NCBI GenBank assembly: GCA_944472155.2
Contig: OX235279.1
Location: forward strand, 155,890,199-155,954,198
Direction: 5' to 3'
DNA length: 64,000 nucleotides
From: Trichobilharzia szidati
Taxonomy: Eukaryota > Platyhelminthes > Trematoda > Strigeidida > Schistosomatidae
Positions within the stretch are counted from its first letter, which is position 1. Every line of letters begins with the position of its first letter. The notes below the pieces were generated by a model. The model worked only from the letters and a program-made list of their open reading frames with translations. It was not told the origin of the DNA and did not search any database. This document shows positions 1-9,065 of this stretch, piece after piece. The position numbers and the translations under genes are program-made.

Positions 1-2246
1 TCATTACAGGGTATGAGATAAACTAAATTGTTTTGTTTTAAGGGCTCTACAGGATCCTTTAACCGACAAAGCTTGTTTCTAATTGAGTTTGTGGGTTTGA
101 ATGCCATTTTTATTCCTGCCTTGTTAAGAATTCTGCGTAAGGCTTCTGAGGTTCCTTCCTTGTATGGAATTACTACTGATGATTTAGATTTCTCATTATT
201 GGTGTCGTCATTAATATTATTATTATCACTATTATTATTAACATTATTATTATTATTACTATTATTATTAACATTATTGTTATTATTATTATCACTATCG
301 CTAATATCATTATTTATTTTATTTTTACATTTCCTTACATATTTCTTGATTAATTTATCCGGGTAATTATTAAGTTTCAAAGCTTCTTTTATATGTATCA
401 GTTCCTGTTTTAGATTTTCTTTGGTACTACTTAGTTTTAGTGCTCTGTCATTTAAACATTTCACCAATCCTATTTTTACTGACATAGGATGGAACGATCG
501 GAAGTCTAAATATCTGTTTGAGTGTGTGGGTTTCCTGTAAACACTAGTGTTTAACTTCCTATCTTCTTTCCTCTTTACGTTGCAATCTAACATTGGGAGC
601 TCCCCTTCCTGATTTTCCAATTCATAAGTGAATTGAATTGCTTCAACCTTCGAGTTGATGTGTTCGAAAAACCTATCTATATCTTGTGTTTTAAGTACAG
701 TGAATGTGTCATCGACATACCTCCACCATACTTTTGGGGTGGGGGTGAACGTTTCAATCGCTATGTTTTCCCACTTATCCATGAATATATCTGCTACAAC
801 TGGGGATATTGGTGATCCCATGGCAACTCCTTCAGTTTGTTTGTATATTTTCCTTTGAAATTTAAATACTGTGGAAGTCAGGCATAGCTGTACTCCCAGC
901 ATTATGTCCTCAAGTGGCACTTTTGTCCTAAGTTCGAGTTCTTGGTCAGAAATGAGTTCGTTTCTGACTGCCTCTATAGCCATATTTATTGGTATACGTG
1001 TGTATAAACTGACAATGTCAAAACTAACCATTTTCTCTTCATTGTCTAATTTTAAATTATCTAATCTATGTTTCAGTTCATAAGAATTTGTTAGTCTAGA
1101 TTTTGAGTATCTTTTAAGGGGATTTAATACCATGGCTAAATATTTAGATAATTCATATGTAGGTGAATTTCTAAAATCAACTATAGGCCTAATGGGGTAT
1201 CCTGACTTATGAACTTTAACAACACCATACATTCTACTGGGGTTATTAGTTTTTGGCATCAAATTAAACCACTTAGACTCACCTAGAAACGGCTTCATCC
1301 GGCGTATAAGGTCCGCTGTGGATTTCTTAACTTTATTCATAACTGTATCTATTGGTTTATTAATTTCCACATATGGTCCTGTTTGTATATGAGTATTCAC
1401 CTTGTCCAAATAGTCTGATTTGTCTAATACTACTGTTGCATTTCCTTCGTCTGACTTTGTGATAACTATATCCTTGTTATTCTTAAGGTGTTTCAGGGCT
1501 TCTATCTCTTGTTTTGTCAGGTTGGGTTTTCCACATTTTTGTCGTTTTAATGTCAGTGCACACTGTGCTCGTATTTCATCAGCCGTGGTTTTGTCTATCC
1601 CACTTAGTGCTATTTCTATTTTAGGGATGACATCCTCAGGTTTCAGTTTGTCTACTGATACATTGAAATTTAGTCCCTTTTCTAATACACTTATTTCCGT
1701 AGGACTTAATATATGTGTTGAGAGATTGATAACCCACTTTGATTTATCGATCGCCGTTGACTTTGGATTGTTGACTTCATCATTCTGAGATGAAGATTTC
1801 TCTTCTAATAATTTGTTGAACTTTTTGATTTGACTATTTTTTGACTTTTTGAAAGTTGCCGATTTTGCATTACTGGAGGATTGTGTTATAAGATCATAGT
1901 CTACATTGGTAACTATTCCTTTTAGCTTTTGTTTTAATTGCTCAATTTCAGATCTGATATGTTGCAATTTTTTAACGATTCTGTGGATCTCTTCTTTCAG
2001 GCATAATTTTTGTAGACCTTGTATTCTGCTTCTAACTCTGTCCGTTGGAACTGGAGCTCGTAGACGTAGATATTTAGGAATGATTTCATTTCTTAGGCAT
2101 CGAATGTTGAAAATACGATGATTTTCAAATCTTGCTTCAGTTTGTGAAAGTCGAGTGAGTTTATTGATAAGTCTTCGTACAGGAAGACCATAAGTCATAT
2201 TAATATATGTGTAAAACTTGGGCACTGTGGTAGTAAGTAATTCCAT
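1..2246 (-). CDS. Penelope-like element RT/endonuclease, copy A (partial, runs off window start)
   Basis: This is a second copy of the polyprotein described for copy B (2335-4959), offset by about 2,713 bp and nearly identical. It starts at the same ATG (MELLTTTVPKFY...) and reads leftwards through the reverse transcriptase. The window edge cuts it just at the first residues of the GIY-YIG endonuclease. Differences seen against copy B are scattered single bases and one extra triplet in the Asn-rich microsatellite (around 230-300), so the frame is kept. It lies directly downstream of copy B in a head-to-tail tandem. I saw no stop in the visible part but did not translate every codon. Confidence 0.8.
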   Translation of the reverse strand, partial: MELLTTTVPKFYTYINMTYGLPVRRLINKLTRLSQTEARFENHRIFNIRCLRNEIIPKYLRLRAPVPTDRVRSRIQGLQKLCLKEEIHRIVKKLQHIRSEIEQLKQKLKGIVTNVDYDLITQSSSNAKSATFKKSKNSQIKKFNKLLEEKSSSQNDEVNNPKSTAIDKSKWVINLSTHILSPTEISVLEKGLNFNVSVDKLKPEDVIPKIEIALSGIDKTTADEIRAQCALTLKRQKCGKPNLTKQEIEALKHLKNNKDIVITKSDEGNATVVLDKSDYLDKVNTHIQTGPYVEINKPIDTVMNKVKKSTADLIRRMKPFLGESKWFNLMPKTNNPSRMYGVVKVHKSGYPIRPIVDFRNSPTYELSKYLAMVLNPLKRYSKSRLTNSYELKHRLDNLKLDNEEKMVSFDIVSLYTRIPINMAIEAVRNELISDQELELRTKVPLEDIMLGVQLCLTSTVFKFQRKIYKQTEGVAMGSPISPVVADIFMDKWENIAIETFTPTPKVWWRYVDDTFTVLKTQDIDRFFEHINSKVEAIQFTYELENQEGELPMLDCNVKRKEDRKLNTSVYRKPTHSNRYLDFRSFHPMSVKIGLVKCLNDRALKLSSTKENLKQELIHIKEALKLNNYPDKLIKKYVRKCKNKINNDISDSDNNNNNNVNNNSNNNNNVNNNSDNNNINDDTNNEKSKSSVVIPYKEGTSEALRRILNKAGIKMAFKPTNSIRNKLCRLKDPVEPLKQNNLVYLIPCN

Positions 2247-2334
2247 ATTAGTTTGTTTATTTGATATATCACACAGTGAAACAGTATTATTTACTGGATG
2301 ACGTTTCGAACAAAATTTATTGTTCATAATCATA

Positions 2335-4959
2335 TCAATTATAATCACACGACTTTGACACTTGAGTTTTATAGTTTTCTTTGTTCTCTCCTATTTGTCG
2401 TTTGGGTAGTAGAATTTTCCAGATATCGGGGACAGGTGATGAATCATTCCTATTACATGTATTTGTAGTTGATTCGATAAACAAAGCTTCTGTTATCAAT
2501 CTCGCCCTATACCCTGTGACATTAGATTTTAAAACTGTCATTCTATCCCATCCTATTGTGTGGTTGTGTGTAACTGCATGTAGTGCTATAGCTGAACTAT
2601 TCTCTAGATTTCTTATCTTATTCGGGTCAACCAATCGAGATTTTGCTAGGTTTTTATGTTCAGCTAGTCTGACTGCCCCTGTTCTACTAGTTTGACCTAT
2701 GTATTTGACCTGACAATCATTACAGGGTATGAGATAAACTAAATTGTTTTGTTTTAAGGGCTCTACAGGATCCTTTAACCGACAAAGCTTGTTTCTAATT
2801 GAGTTTGTGGGTTTGAATGCCATTTTTATTCCTGCCTTGTTAAGAATTCTGCGTAAGGCTTCTGAGGTTCCTTCCTTGTATGGAATTACTACTGATGATT
2901 TAGATTTCTCATTATTGGTGTCGTCATTAATATTATTATTATCACTATTATTATTAACATTATTATTATTATTACTATTATTATTAACATTATTATTATT
3001 ATTATCACTATCGCTAATATCATTATTTATTTTATTTTTACATTTCCTTACATATTTCTTGATTAATTTATCCGGGTAATTATTAAGTTTCAAAGCTTCT
3101 TTTATATGTATCAGTTCCTGTTTTAGATTTTCTTTGGTACTACTTAGTTTTAGTGCTCTGTCATTTAAACATTTCACCAATCCTATTTTTACTGACATAG
3201 GATGGAACGATCGGAAGTCTAAATATCTGTTTGAGTGTGTGGGTTTCCTGTAAACACTAGTGTTTAACTTCCTATCTTCTTTCCTCTTTACGTTGCAATC
3301 TAACATTGGGAGCTCCCCTTCCTGATTTTCCAATTCATAAGTGAATTGAATTGCTTCAACCTTCGAGTTGATGTGTTCGAAAAACCTATCTATATCTTGT
3401 GTTTTAAGTACAGTGAATGTGTCATCGACATACCTCCACCATACTTTTGGGGTGGGGGTGAACGTTTCAATCGCTATGTTTTCCCACTTATCCATGAATA
3501 TATCTGCTACAACTGGGGATATTGGTGATCCCATGGCAACTCCTTCAGTTTGTTTGTATATTTTCCTTTGAAATTTAAATACTGTGGAAGTCAGGCATAG
3601 CTGTACTCCCAGCATTATGTCCTCAAGTGGCACTTTTGTCCTAAGTTCGAGTTCTTGGTCAGAAATGAGTTCGTTTCTGACTGCCTCTATAGCCATATTT
3701 ATTGGTATACGTGTGTATAAACTGACAATGTCAAAACTAACCATTTTCTCTTCATTGTCTAATTTTAAATTATCTAATCTATGTTTCAGTTCATAAGAAT
3801 TTGTTAGTCTAGATTTTGAGTATCTTTTAAGGGGATTTAATACCATGGCTAAATATTTAGATAATTCATATGTAGGTGAATTTCTAAAATCAACTATAGG
3901 CCTAATGGGGTATCCTGACTTATGAACTTTAACAACACCATACATTCTACTGGGGTTATTAGTTTTTGGCATCAAATTAAACCACTTAGACTCACCTAGA
4001 AACGGCTTCATCCGGCGTATAAGGTCCGCTGTGGATTTCTTAACTTTATTCATAACTGTATCTATTGGTTTATTAATTTCCACATATGGTCCTGTTTGTA
4101 TATGAGTATTCACCTTGTCCAAATAGTCTGATTTGTCTAATACTACTGTTGCATTTCCTTTGTCTGACTTTGTGATAACTATATCCTTGTTATTCTTAAG
4201 GTGTTTCAGGGCTTCTATCTCTTGTTTTGTCAGGTTGGGTTTTCCACATTTTTGTCGTTTTAATGTTAGTGCACACTGTGCTCGTATTTCATCAGCCGTG
4301 GTTTTGTCTATCCCACTTAGTGCTATTTCTATTTTAGGGATGACATCCTCAGGTTTCAGTTTGTCTACTGATACATTGAAATTTAGTCCCTTTTCTAATA
4401 CACTTATTTCCGTAGGACTTAATATATGTGTTGAGAGATTGATAACCCACTTTGATTTATCGATCGCCGTTGACTTTGGATTGTTGACTTCATCATTCTG
4501 AGATGAAGATTTCTCTTCTAATAATTTGTTGAACTTTTTGATTTGACTATTTTTTGACTTTTTGAAAGTTGCTGATTTTGCATTACTGGAGGATTGTGTT
4601 ATAAGATCATAGTCTACATTGGTAACTATTCCTTTTAGCTTTTGTTTTAATTGCTCAATTTCAGATCTGATATGTTGCAATTTTTTAACGATTCTGTGGA
4701 TCTCTTCTTTCAGGCATAATTTTTGTAGACCTTGTATTCTGCTTCTAACTCTGTCCGTTGGAACTGGAGCTCGTAGACGTAGATATTTAGGAATGATTTC
4801 ATTTCTTAGGCATCGAATGTTGAAAATACGATGATTTTCAAATCTTGCTTCAGTTTGTGAAAGTCGAGTGAGTTTATTGATAAGTCTTCGTACAGGAAGA
4901 CCATAAGTCATATTAATATATGTGTAAAACTTGGGCACTGTGGTAGTAAGTAATTCCAT
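2335..4959 (-). CDS. Penelope-like element polyprotein: reverse transcriptase + GIY-YIG endonuclease, copy B (complete)
   Basis: The frame encodes 874 aa if it starts at MELLTT (ATG at 4957-4959); the open frame reaches 34 codons further upstream. I prefer this start because an unrelated-family leader at 10931-11143 begins with the same MEL.(S/T)TTVPKFYTYI and has stops just upstream. Domains: coiled or charged N-terminus (about 1-170), RT core about 255-590 with motif A FDIVSLYTRIP (Asp about 410), motif B' GVAMGSP (473-479), motif C YVDD (510-513), then an Asn-rich linker (about 653-678), then GIY-YIG: VYLI (741-744), CX2C, YIGQTSR (753-), candidate catalytic Glu about 824. PLEs use the GIY-YIG nuclease to nick target DNA and the telomerase-like RT to copy their RNA. 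The frame is uninterrupted, so it could be active. Confidence 0.92.
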   Translation of the reverse strand: MELLTTTVPKFYTYINMTYGLPVRRLINKLTRLSQTEARFENHRIFNIRCLRNEIIPKYLRLRAPVPTDRVRSRIQGLQKLCLKEEIHRIVKKLQHIRSEIEQLKQKLKGIVTNVDYDLITQSSSNAKSATFKKSKNSQIKKFNKLLEEKSSSQNDEVNNPKSTAIDKSKWVINLSTHILSPTEISVLEKGLNFNVSVDKLKPEDVIPKIEIALSGIDKTTADEIRAQCALTLKRQKCGKPNLTKQEIEALKHLKNNKDIVITKSDKGNATVVLDKSDYLDKVNTHIQTGPYVEINKPIDTVMNKVKKSTADLIRRMKPFLGESKWFNLMPKTNNPSRMYGVVKVHKSGYPIRPIVDFRNSPTYELSKYLAMVLNPLKRYSKSRLTNSYELKHRLDNLKLDNEEKMVSFDIVSLYTRIPINMAIEAVRNELISDQELELRTKVPLEDIMLGVQLCLTSTVFKFQRKIYKQTEGVAMGSPISPVVADIFMDKWENIAIETFTPTPKVWWRYVDDTFTVLKTQDIDRFFEHINSKVEAIQFTYELENQEGELPMLDCNVKRKEDRKLNTSVYRKPTHSNRYLDFRSFHPMSVKIGLVKCLNDRALKLSSTKENLKQELIHIKEALKLNNYPDKLIKKYVRKCKNKINNDISDSDNNNNNVNNNSNNNNNVNNNSDNNNINDDTNNEKSKSSVVIPYKEGTSEALRRILNKAGIKMAFKPTNSIRNKLCRLKDPVEPLKQNNLVYLIPCNDCQVKYIGQTSRTGAVRLAEHKNLAKSRLVDPNKIRNLENSSAIALHAVTHNHTIGWDRMTVLKSNVTGYRARLITEALFIESTTNTCNRNDSSPVPDIWKILLPKRQIGENKENYKTQVSKSCDYN

Positions 4960-5015
4960 ATTAGTTTGTTTATTTGATATATCACACAGTGAAACAGTAT
5001 TATTTACTGGATGAC

Positions 5016-5038
5016 GTTTCGAACAAAATTTATTGTTC
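5016..5038 (-). other. Hairpin next to CGAAAC in the PLE leader (tandem junction)
   Basis: On the minus strand GAACAA and TTGTTC form a 6-bp stem with a 6-nt loop (5021-5038), followed at once by GAAAC. The same hairpin is at 2308-2325 for the next copy. The second PLE family at 11210-11227 has the same 18-nt hairpin with a compensated A-T to G-C pair. It lies between one copy's stop codon and the next copy's start. Function unknown; see findings for a hammerhead-like reading. Confidence 0.5.
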
Positions 5039-5431
5039 ATAATCATATCAATTATAATCACACGACTTTGACACTTGAGTTTTATAGTTTTCTTTGTTCT
5101 CTCCTATTTGTCGTTTGGGTAGTAGAATTTTCCAGATATCGGGGACAGGTGATGAATCATTCCTATTACATGTATTTGTAGTTGATTCGATAAACAAAGC
5201 TTCTGTTATCAATCTCTCCCTATACCCTGTGACATTAGATTTTAAAACTGTCATTCTATCCCATCCTATTGTGTGGTTGTGTGTAACTGCATGTAGTGCT
5301 ATAGCTGAACTATTCTCTAGATTTCTTATCTTATTCGGGTCAACCAATCGAGATTTTGCTAGGTTTTTATGTTCAGCTAGTCTGACTGCCCCTGTTCTAC
5401 TAGTTTGACCTATGTATTTGACCTGACAATC

Positions 5432-5439
5432 ATTACAGG
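5432..5439. repeat. Target-site duplication (left) of the non-LTR insertion
   Basis: ATTACAGG here and at 6134-6141 flank the inserted fragment; the uninterrupted PLE copy B (2720s) has it once. Confidence 0.85.
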
Positions 5440-6101
5440 AACTCAACGATACCATACTTGGCCCGTGTTCTAAGCGACAGAGACAATGTTAGGCGTGAAA
5501 CCTGTGACTTGCTTTGTTATTAACAACATAATTTCATACTCTTTTATTTCTCTCTTATTTCGTATTCTTTAGTGAACTCCTTCTTCAAACTACTTAGCTA
5601 CCTGAAATATTAACATTGGCTTCCTTTTTTGTACTTTACTATATTCCTTCTATTGTGTATCACTGGTTCCGACTATATTAGCACTATGAGTATTACAAAA
5701 TTGTCGTGTCACTAACCATCATGTAATTATTAGTTTTGTGGTTCCTTTTCTTATTTTCTATACTTTTCGGCAATATTAAACTGACAATCATTGTTTGTGA
5801 ATGCCATAGTCACCACCTCAAAAAAAAATTTGTATTATTCAGGATTACTCACACTACCACCACAAACACTGCATTAGACCTTGGCAGACTTTGGTACTTT
5901 TTCGCATTCATAATTATTTTGTGTTTATCCTGTTTTTTCTTTTTTTTTGGTTTTTTTTTTTTTGCTGTTGGTGTCTTCAGATTTACTTTTTTTTGTTTGT
6001 TTAATACTTATTTTAAACGTCGGTAAAATTAGATGCAAATATTGTAGATATGTACTGAAAATTCCACACTGTACCACTGTACTGTTTCTGGAATAAAGCA
6101 A

Positions 6102-6132
<31 letters not shown>

Positions 6133-6133
6133 T
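5440..6133 (+). mobile_element. Non-LTR (jockey/CR1-like) 3' fragment inserted in PLE copy C
   Basis: The insert begins with the last codons of a non-LTR RT C-terminus (NSTIPYLAR..., the same residues as at 28140), then a ~600-bp T-rich 3' UTR, then TTTCTGGAATAAAGCAAATT and a tail of ATT triplets ending about 6133. It is flanked by ATTACAGG at 5432-5439 and 6134-6141, an 8-bp target-site duplication. The strong 5' truncation and the short-repeat tail fit target-primed reverse transcription. Confidence 0.85.
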
Positions 6134-7397
6134 ATTACAGGGTATGAGATAAACTAAATTGTTTTGTTTTAAGGGCTCTACAGGATCCTTTAACCGACAA
6201 AGCTTGTTTCTAATTGAGTTTGTGGGTTTGAATGCCATTTTTATTCCTGCCTTGTTAAGAATTCTGCGTAAGGCTTCTGAGGTTCCTTCCTTGTATGGAA
6301 TTACTACTGATGATTTAGATTTCTCATTATTGGTGTCGTCATTAATATTATTATTATCACTATTATTATTAACATTATTATTATTATTACTATTATTATT
6401 AACATTATTGTTATTATTATTATCACTATCGCTAATATCATTATTTATTTTATTTTTACATTTCCTTACATATTTCTTGATTAATTTATCCGGGTAATTA
6501 TTAAGTTTCAAAGCTTCTTTTATATGTATCAGTTCCTGTTTTAGATTTTCTTTGGTACTACTTAGTTTTAGTGCTCTGTCATTTAAACATTTCACCAATC
6601 CTATTTTTACTGACATAGGATGGAACGATCGGAAGTCTAAATATCTGTTTGAGTGTGTGGGTTTCCTGTAAACACTAGTGTTTAACTTCCTATCTTCTTT
6701 CCTCTTTACGTTGCAATCTAACATTGGGAGCTCCCCTTCCTGATTTTCCAATTCATAAGTGAATTGAATTGCTTCAACCTTCGAGTTGATGTGTTCGAAA
6801 AACCTATCTATATCTTGTGTTTTAAGTACAGTGAATGTGTCATCGACATACCTCCACCATACTTTTGGGGTGGGGGTGAACGTTTCAATCGCTATGTTTT
6901 CCCACTTATCCATGAATATATCTGCTACAACTGGGGATATTGGTGATCCCATGGCAACTCCTTCAGTTTGTTTGTATATTTTCCTTTGAAATTTAAATAC
7001 TGTGGAAGTCAGGCATAGCTGTACTCCCAGCATTATGTCCTCAAGTGGCACTTTTGTCCTAAGTTCGAGTTCTTGGTCAGAAATGAGTTCGTTTCTGACT
7101 GCCTCTATAGCCATATTTATTGGTATACGTGTGTATAAACTGACAGTTTCAAAACTAATGTTTTTTTTGATTTGGTCACGTTGGCTCGCTGAAATTCTCA
7201 GAACCGTCCTCAGCCAAATCATAGTACTAGAGAAGAGACTGTTCATGAGTTCGGTGTTCAGATGTGTGAGTAAATATCGTTCATCCAAATATATTAAACG
7301 CTACTTTTATACAGCGTTTTGGCATTTAACATTTACCAGCCGAGGTATAGTTTGACACTACCTCAAGGATAAACTCGAACTTATGTCCACCTGAATG

Positions 7398-7712
7398 TGC
7401 ACATACAGACGCCCGTATGGAGCTGATTACATTGGACGTTGTGAGCGTGTTCTTCGTAACCGCGTGACTGAACATCACCGGGTTTGGTTAGTGAAAGGCG
7501 AGCATACAATGACGAAGTCTTCACTTTGTGTAGTCATGTCATTCAGCCTCATGTGATTTGTCCTTCAAAGTTATTTACAGGACCATATCCAAGCACTCCA
7601 AAAGCTTACATCTTCTCCACGTATACTTAGCCGGAGCTCTAGCTATATATGGATGCAAACTTAAACTGTGTTCAAAAAACGATTTGCTAATCGCCTTTCT
7701 TCGCCTTAGTCA
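7398..7712 (+). pseudogene. PLE GIY-YIG endonuclease relic (module copy L1)
   Basis: The frame reads YGADYIGRCERVLRNRVTEHH..., the GIY-YIG core seen in PLE C-termini. After a frame change near 7545 it continues as FKVIYRTISKHSK and ALAIYGCKLKLCSKN, matching the usual PLE tail (FKVIY...AEALAI...CIQKKFVQ) seen in the third PLE family at 36812. Stops and shifts show it is dead. No RT is attached here. Confidence 0.7.
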
Positions 7713-8278
7713 TAGTAATGTCCTCTTATTTCATCCAATTTTACAACTTGAATTCATTCCACTTCACTCCATCCTCGTCTTCTTTATTTCTTTCATCATC
7801 GTACTCTGCATTGTTTAGACAACACTTGACCTGCTATTTGGAAATGTCAACACCAATTCACTTATGTAATAATTTTCTAGAGTTTTGTAATTCACCCACT
7901 TCAACTCTACCCTTAAAAACATCATTTTGTTTATCTTTATTGGCATTATTACATCAATTCGTAGAATACTAGATAAACAACAACGACATCAGAGACATAA
8001 TCATATCATATTTTCATGTTGTATTATGCCTATCTTATTCCTTTTCATCTAGGTCACTTTACTCCATTATTATCCTTATCATGTATCAACGCAGATAAAC
8101 GTGACAGCTACTGTCTGGAGACTTGTAAGCTACTTATCATTGTCTCTAGTATTTTATTACAGTCCGCAATTAAGGCTGTTTATTTTATCATTACACTTGT
8201 TATCTGTCAACCCTTGAACTCACAGTCAGTGTTCCTCATTTGTTGGTATTCGTTTGTGCGCATTTTGTTGCAATATTA

Positions 8279-8306
8279 TCTCTCTCTCTCTCACACACAC
8301 ACACAA
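8279..8306. repeat. (TC)n(AC)n microsatellite
   Basis: Run of TCTCTC then CACACA. The counterparts are at about 34763-34792 (complement) and 45558-45585 in the other module copies. Confidence 0.85.
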
Positions 8307-8684
8307 ATGAGTACAACTCACCACCCTCTCCCGCCCAAATAGGACTTATATTCTGTTGACTATAAATGCACTAGTAGGTCACACATCCACTTGTCTATTC
8401 ACATTTTATCTTATTTGATTGTCAATTGAATGTGCATAAAGTGTGCAGTCAATGTTGACTAACGAACCATCATTCCATCTTATACATGTGCCCCGATACA
8501 GACACTCTTTGATATAATTTTCACTTACCTTCACTGGTTGGCTATTTATATTCTAATTTTCCATGGATTTACAACTGGAGAGCCTAAGGAAGACGTTATG
8601 GGAAACAACTGCTTGCTTAGATATCACCTTCTTCTGATTACACTATGGGGATTTTCAGTTTACTGAATTGAGAAGATAACGCAT

Positions 8685-9065
8685 TAAATGTGCTAGGAAT
8701 CTGTGAGAGACGGTGGAATGGCAGTGGACTTCCCCCAATTGGTAATTAGAGAGTCAACAATCTCACCCAGTCACCCAAGCGACAACCGCGAACACACTGA
8801 CTGAGTTGCTATCATGATGTCAGAAACAGCAACCAAAGCTTTCACGCAGTTGGAGGCAATCTCCCTCAGGATATTGAAAGCAAGATTCAACTCAAAACAA
8901 AGGGAAGTTACAATTATCCAAAGCTACGTGCCCACAAACAACGGAGACCAAGAGAAGAAGAGAGATTTCTATTGACAAATGCAGACAGCAGTGGATAGGA
9001 ACCCGAATGGTGACATCAAAATCCTGGTTGGTGATATGAATGATGACGGTAAAAAGCGTGTGTAT
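8685..9065 (+). pseudogene. RTE-type APE endonuclease relic (L1)
   Basis: Pieces of one frame read LRILKARFNSKQREVTII, QSYVPTNNGDQEKKRDFY and GDIKILVGDMND, which is the apurinic-like endonuclease of RTE elements (compare EIKILMGDMNAKLG at about 63900). There are several stops and shifts upstream and one stop after RDFY. The catalytic GDMN block is kept but the reading frame is lost after it. Confidence 0.7.

Larger units (their letters stand above)
1..7158 (-). mobile_element. Head-to-tail tandem of a Penelope-like element (copies A, B, C)
   Basis: Identical blocks recur with a period of about 2,713 bp (for example the antisense of the RT at 633, 3346 and, after a 0.7-kb insertion, 6764). 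All copies lie on the minus strand. The rightmost copy C is truncated inside RT motif A at 7158. Copy C's stop codon (5048) lies about 90 bp before copy B's ATG, with the presumed promoter-containing leader between. Tandem copies with a 5'-truncated unit upstream, which creates pseudo-LTRs, are typical of the PLE class. The outer flank at 7158 joins directly to the ~7-kb repeat module. Confidence 0.88.
5048..7158 (-). pseudogene. Penelope-like element copy C, 5'-truncated and split by a non-LTR insertion
   Basis: The C-terminal part (5048-5439) encodes the GIY-YIG domain from the CNDC motif to the stop. The RT part (6134-7158) encodes motif A through the Asn-rich linker up to LIPCN. The two halves join perfectly once the insert 5440-6133 and one copy of the 8-bp duplication are removed. 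The element ends at 7158, in the middle of RT motif A, where identity with copy B (3740) stops abruptly; everything N-terminal to it is missing. The Asn-rich linker is one codon longer than in copy B, as in copy A. Confidence 0.88.

Noticed and set aside
633..1083. Open frames antisense to the PLE RT (also at 3346-3796 and 6764-7355)
   Set aside because: They overlap the RT on the other strand, repeat with every PLE copy and show no domain.
5736..6026. Membrane-like 96-codon frame
   Set aside because: T-rich 3' UTR of the inserted non-LTR fragment; the hydrophobic residues come from poly-T.
1..7158. CRISPR-like or satellite array from the 2.7-kb period
   Set aside because: The repeat unit encodes a full retroelement; there are no spacers.
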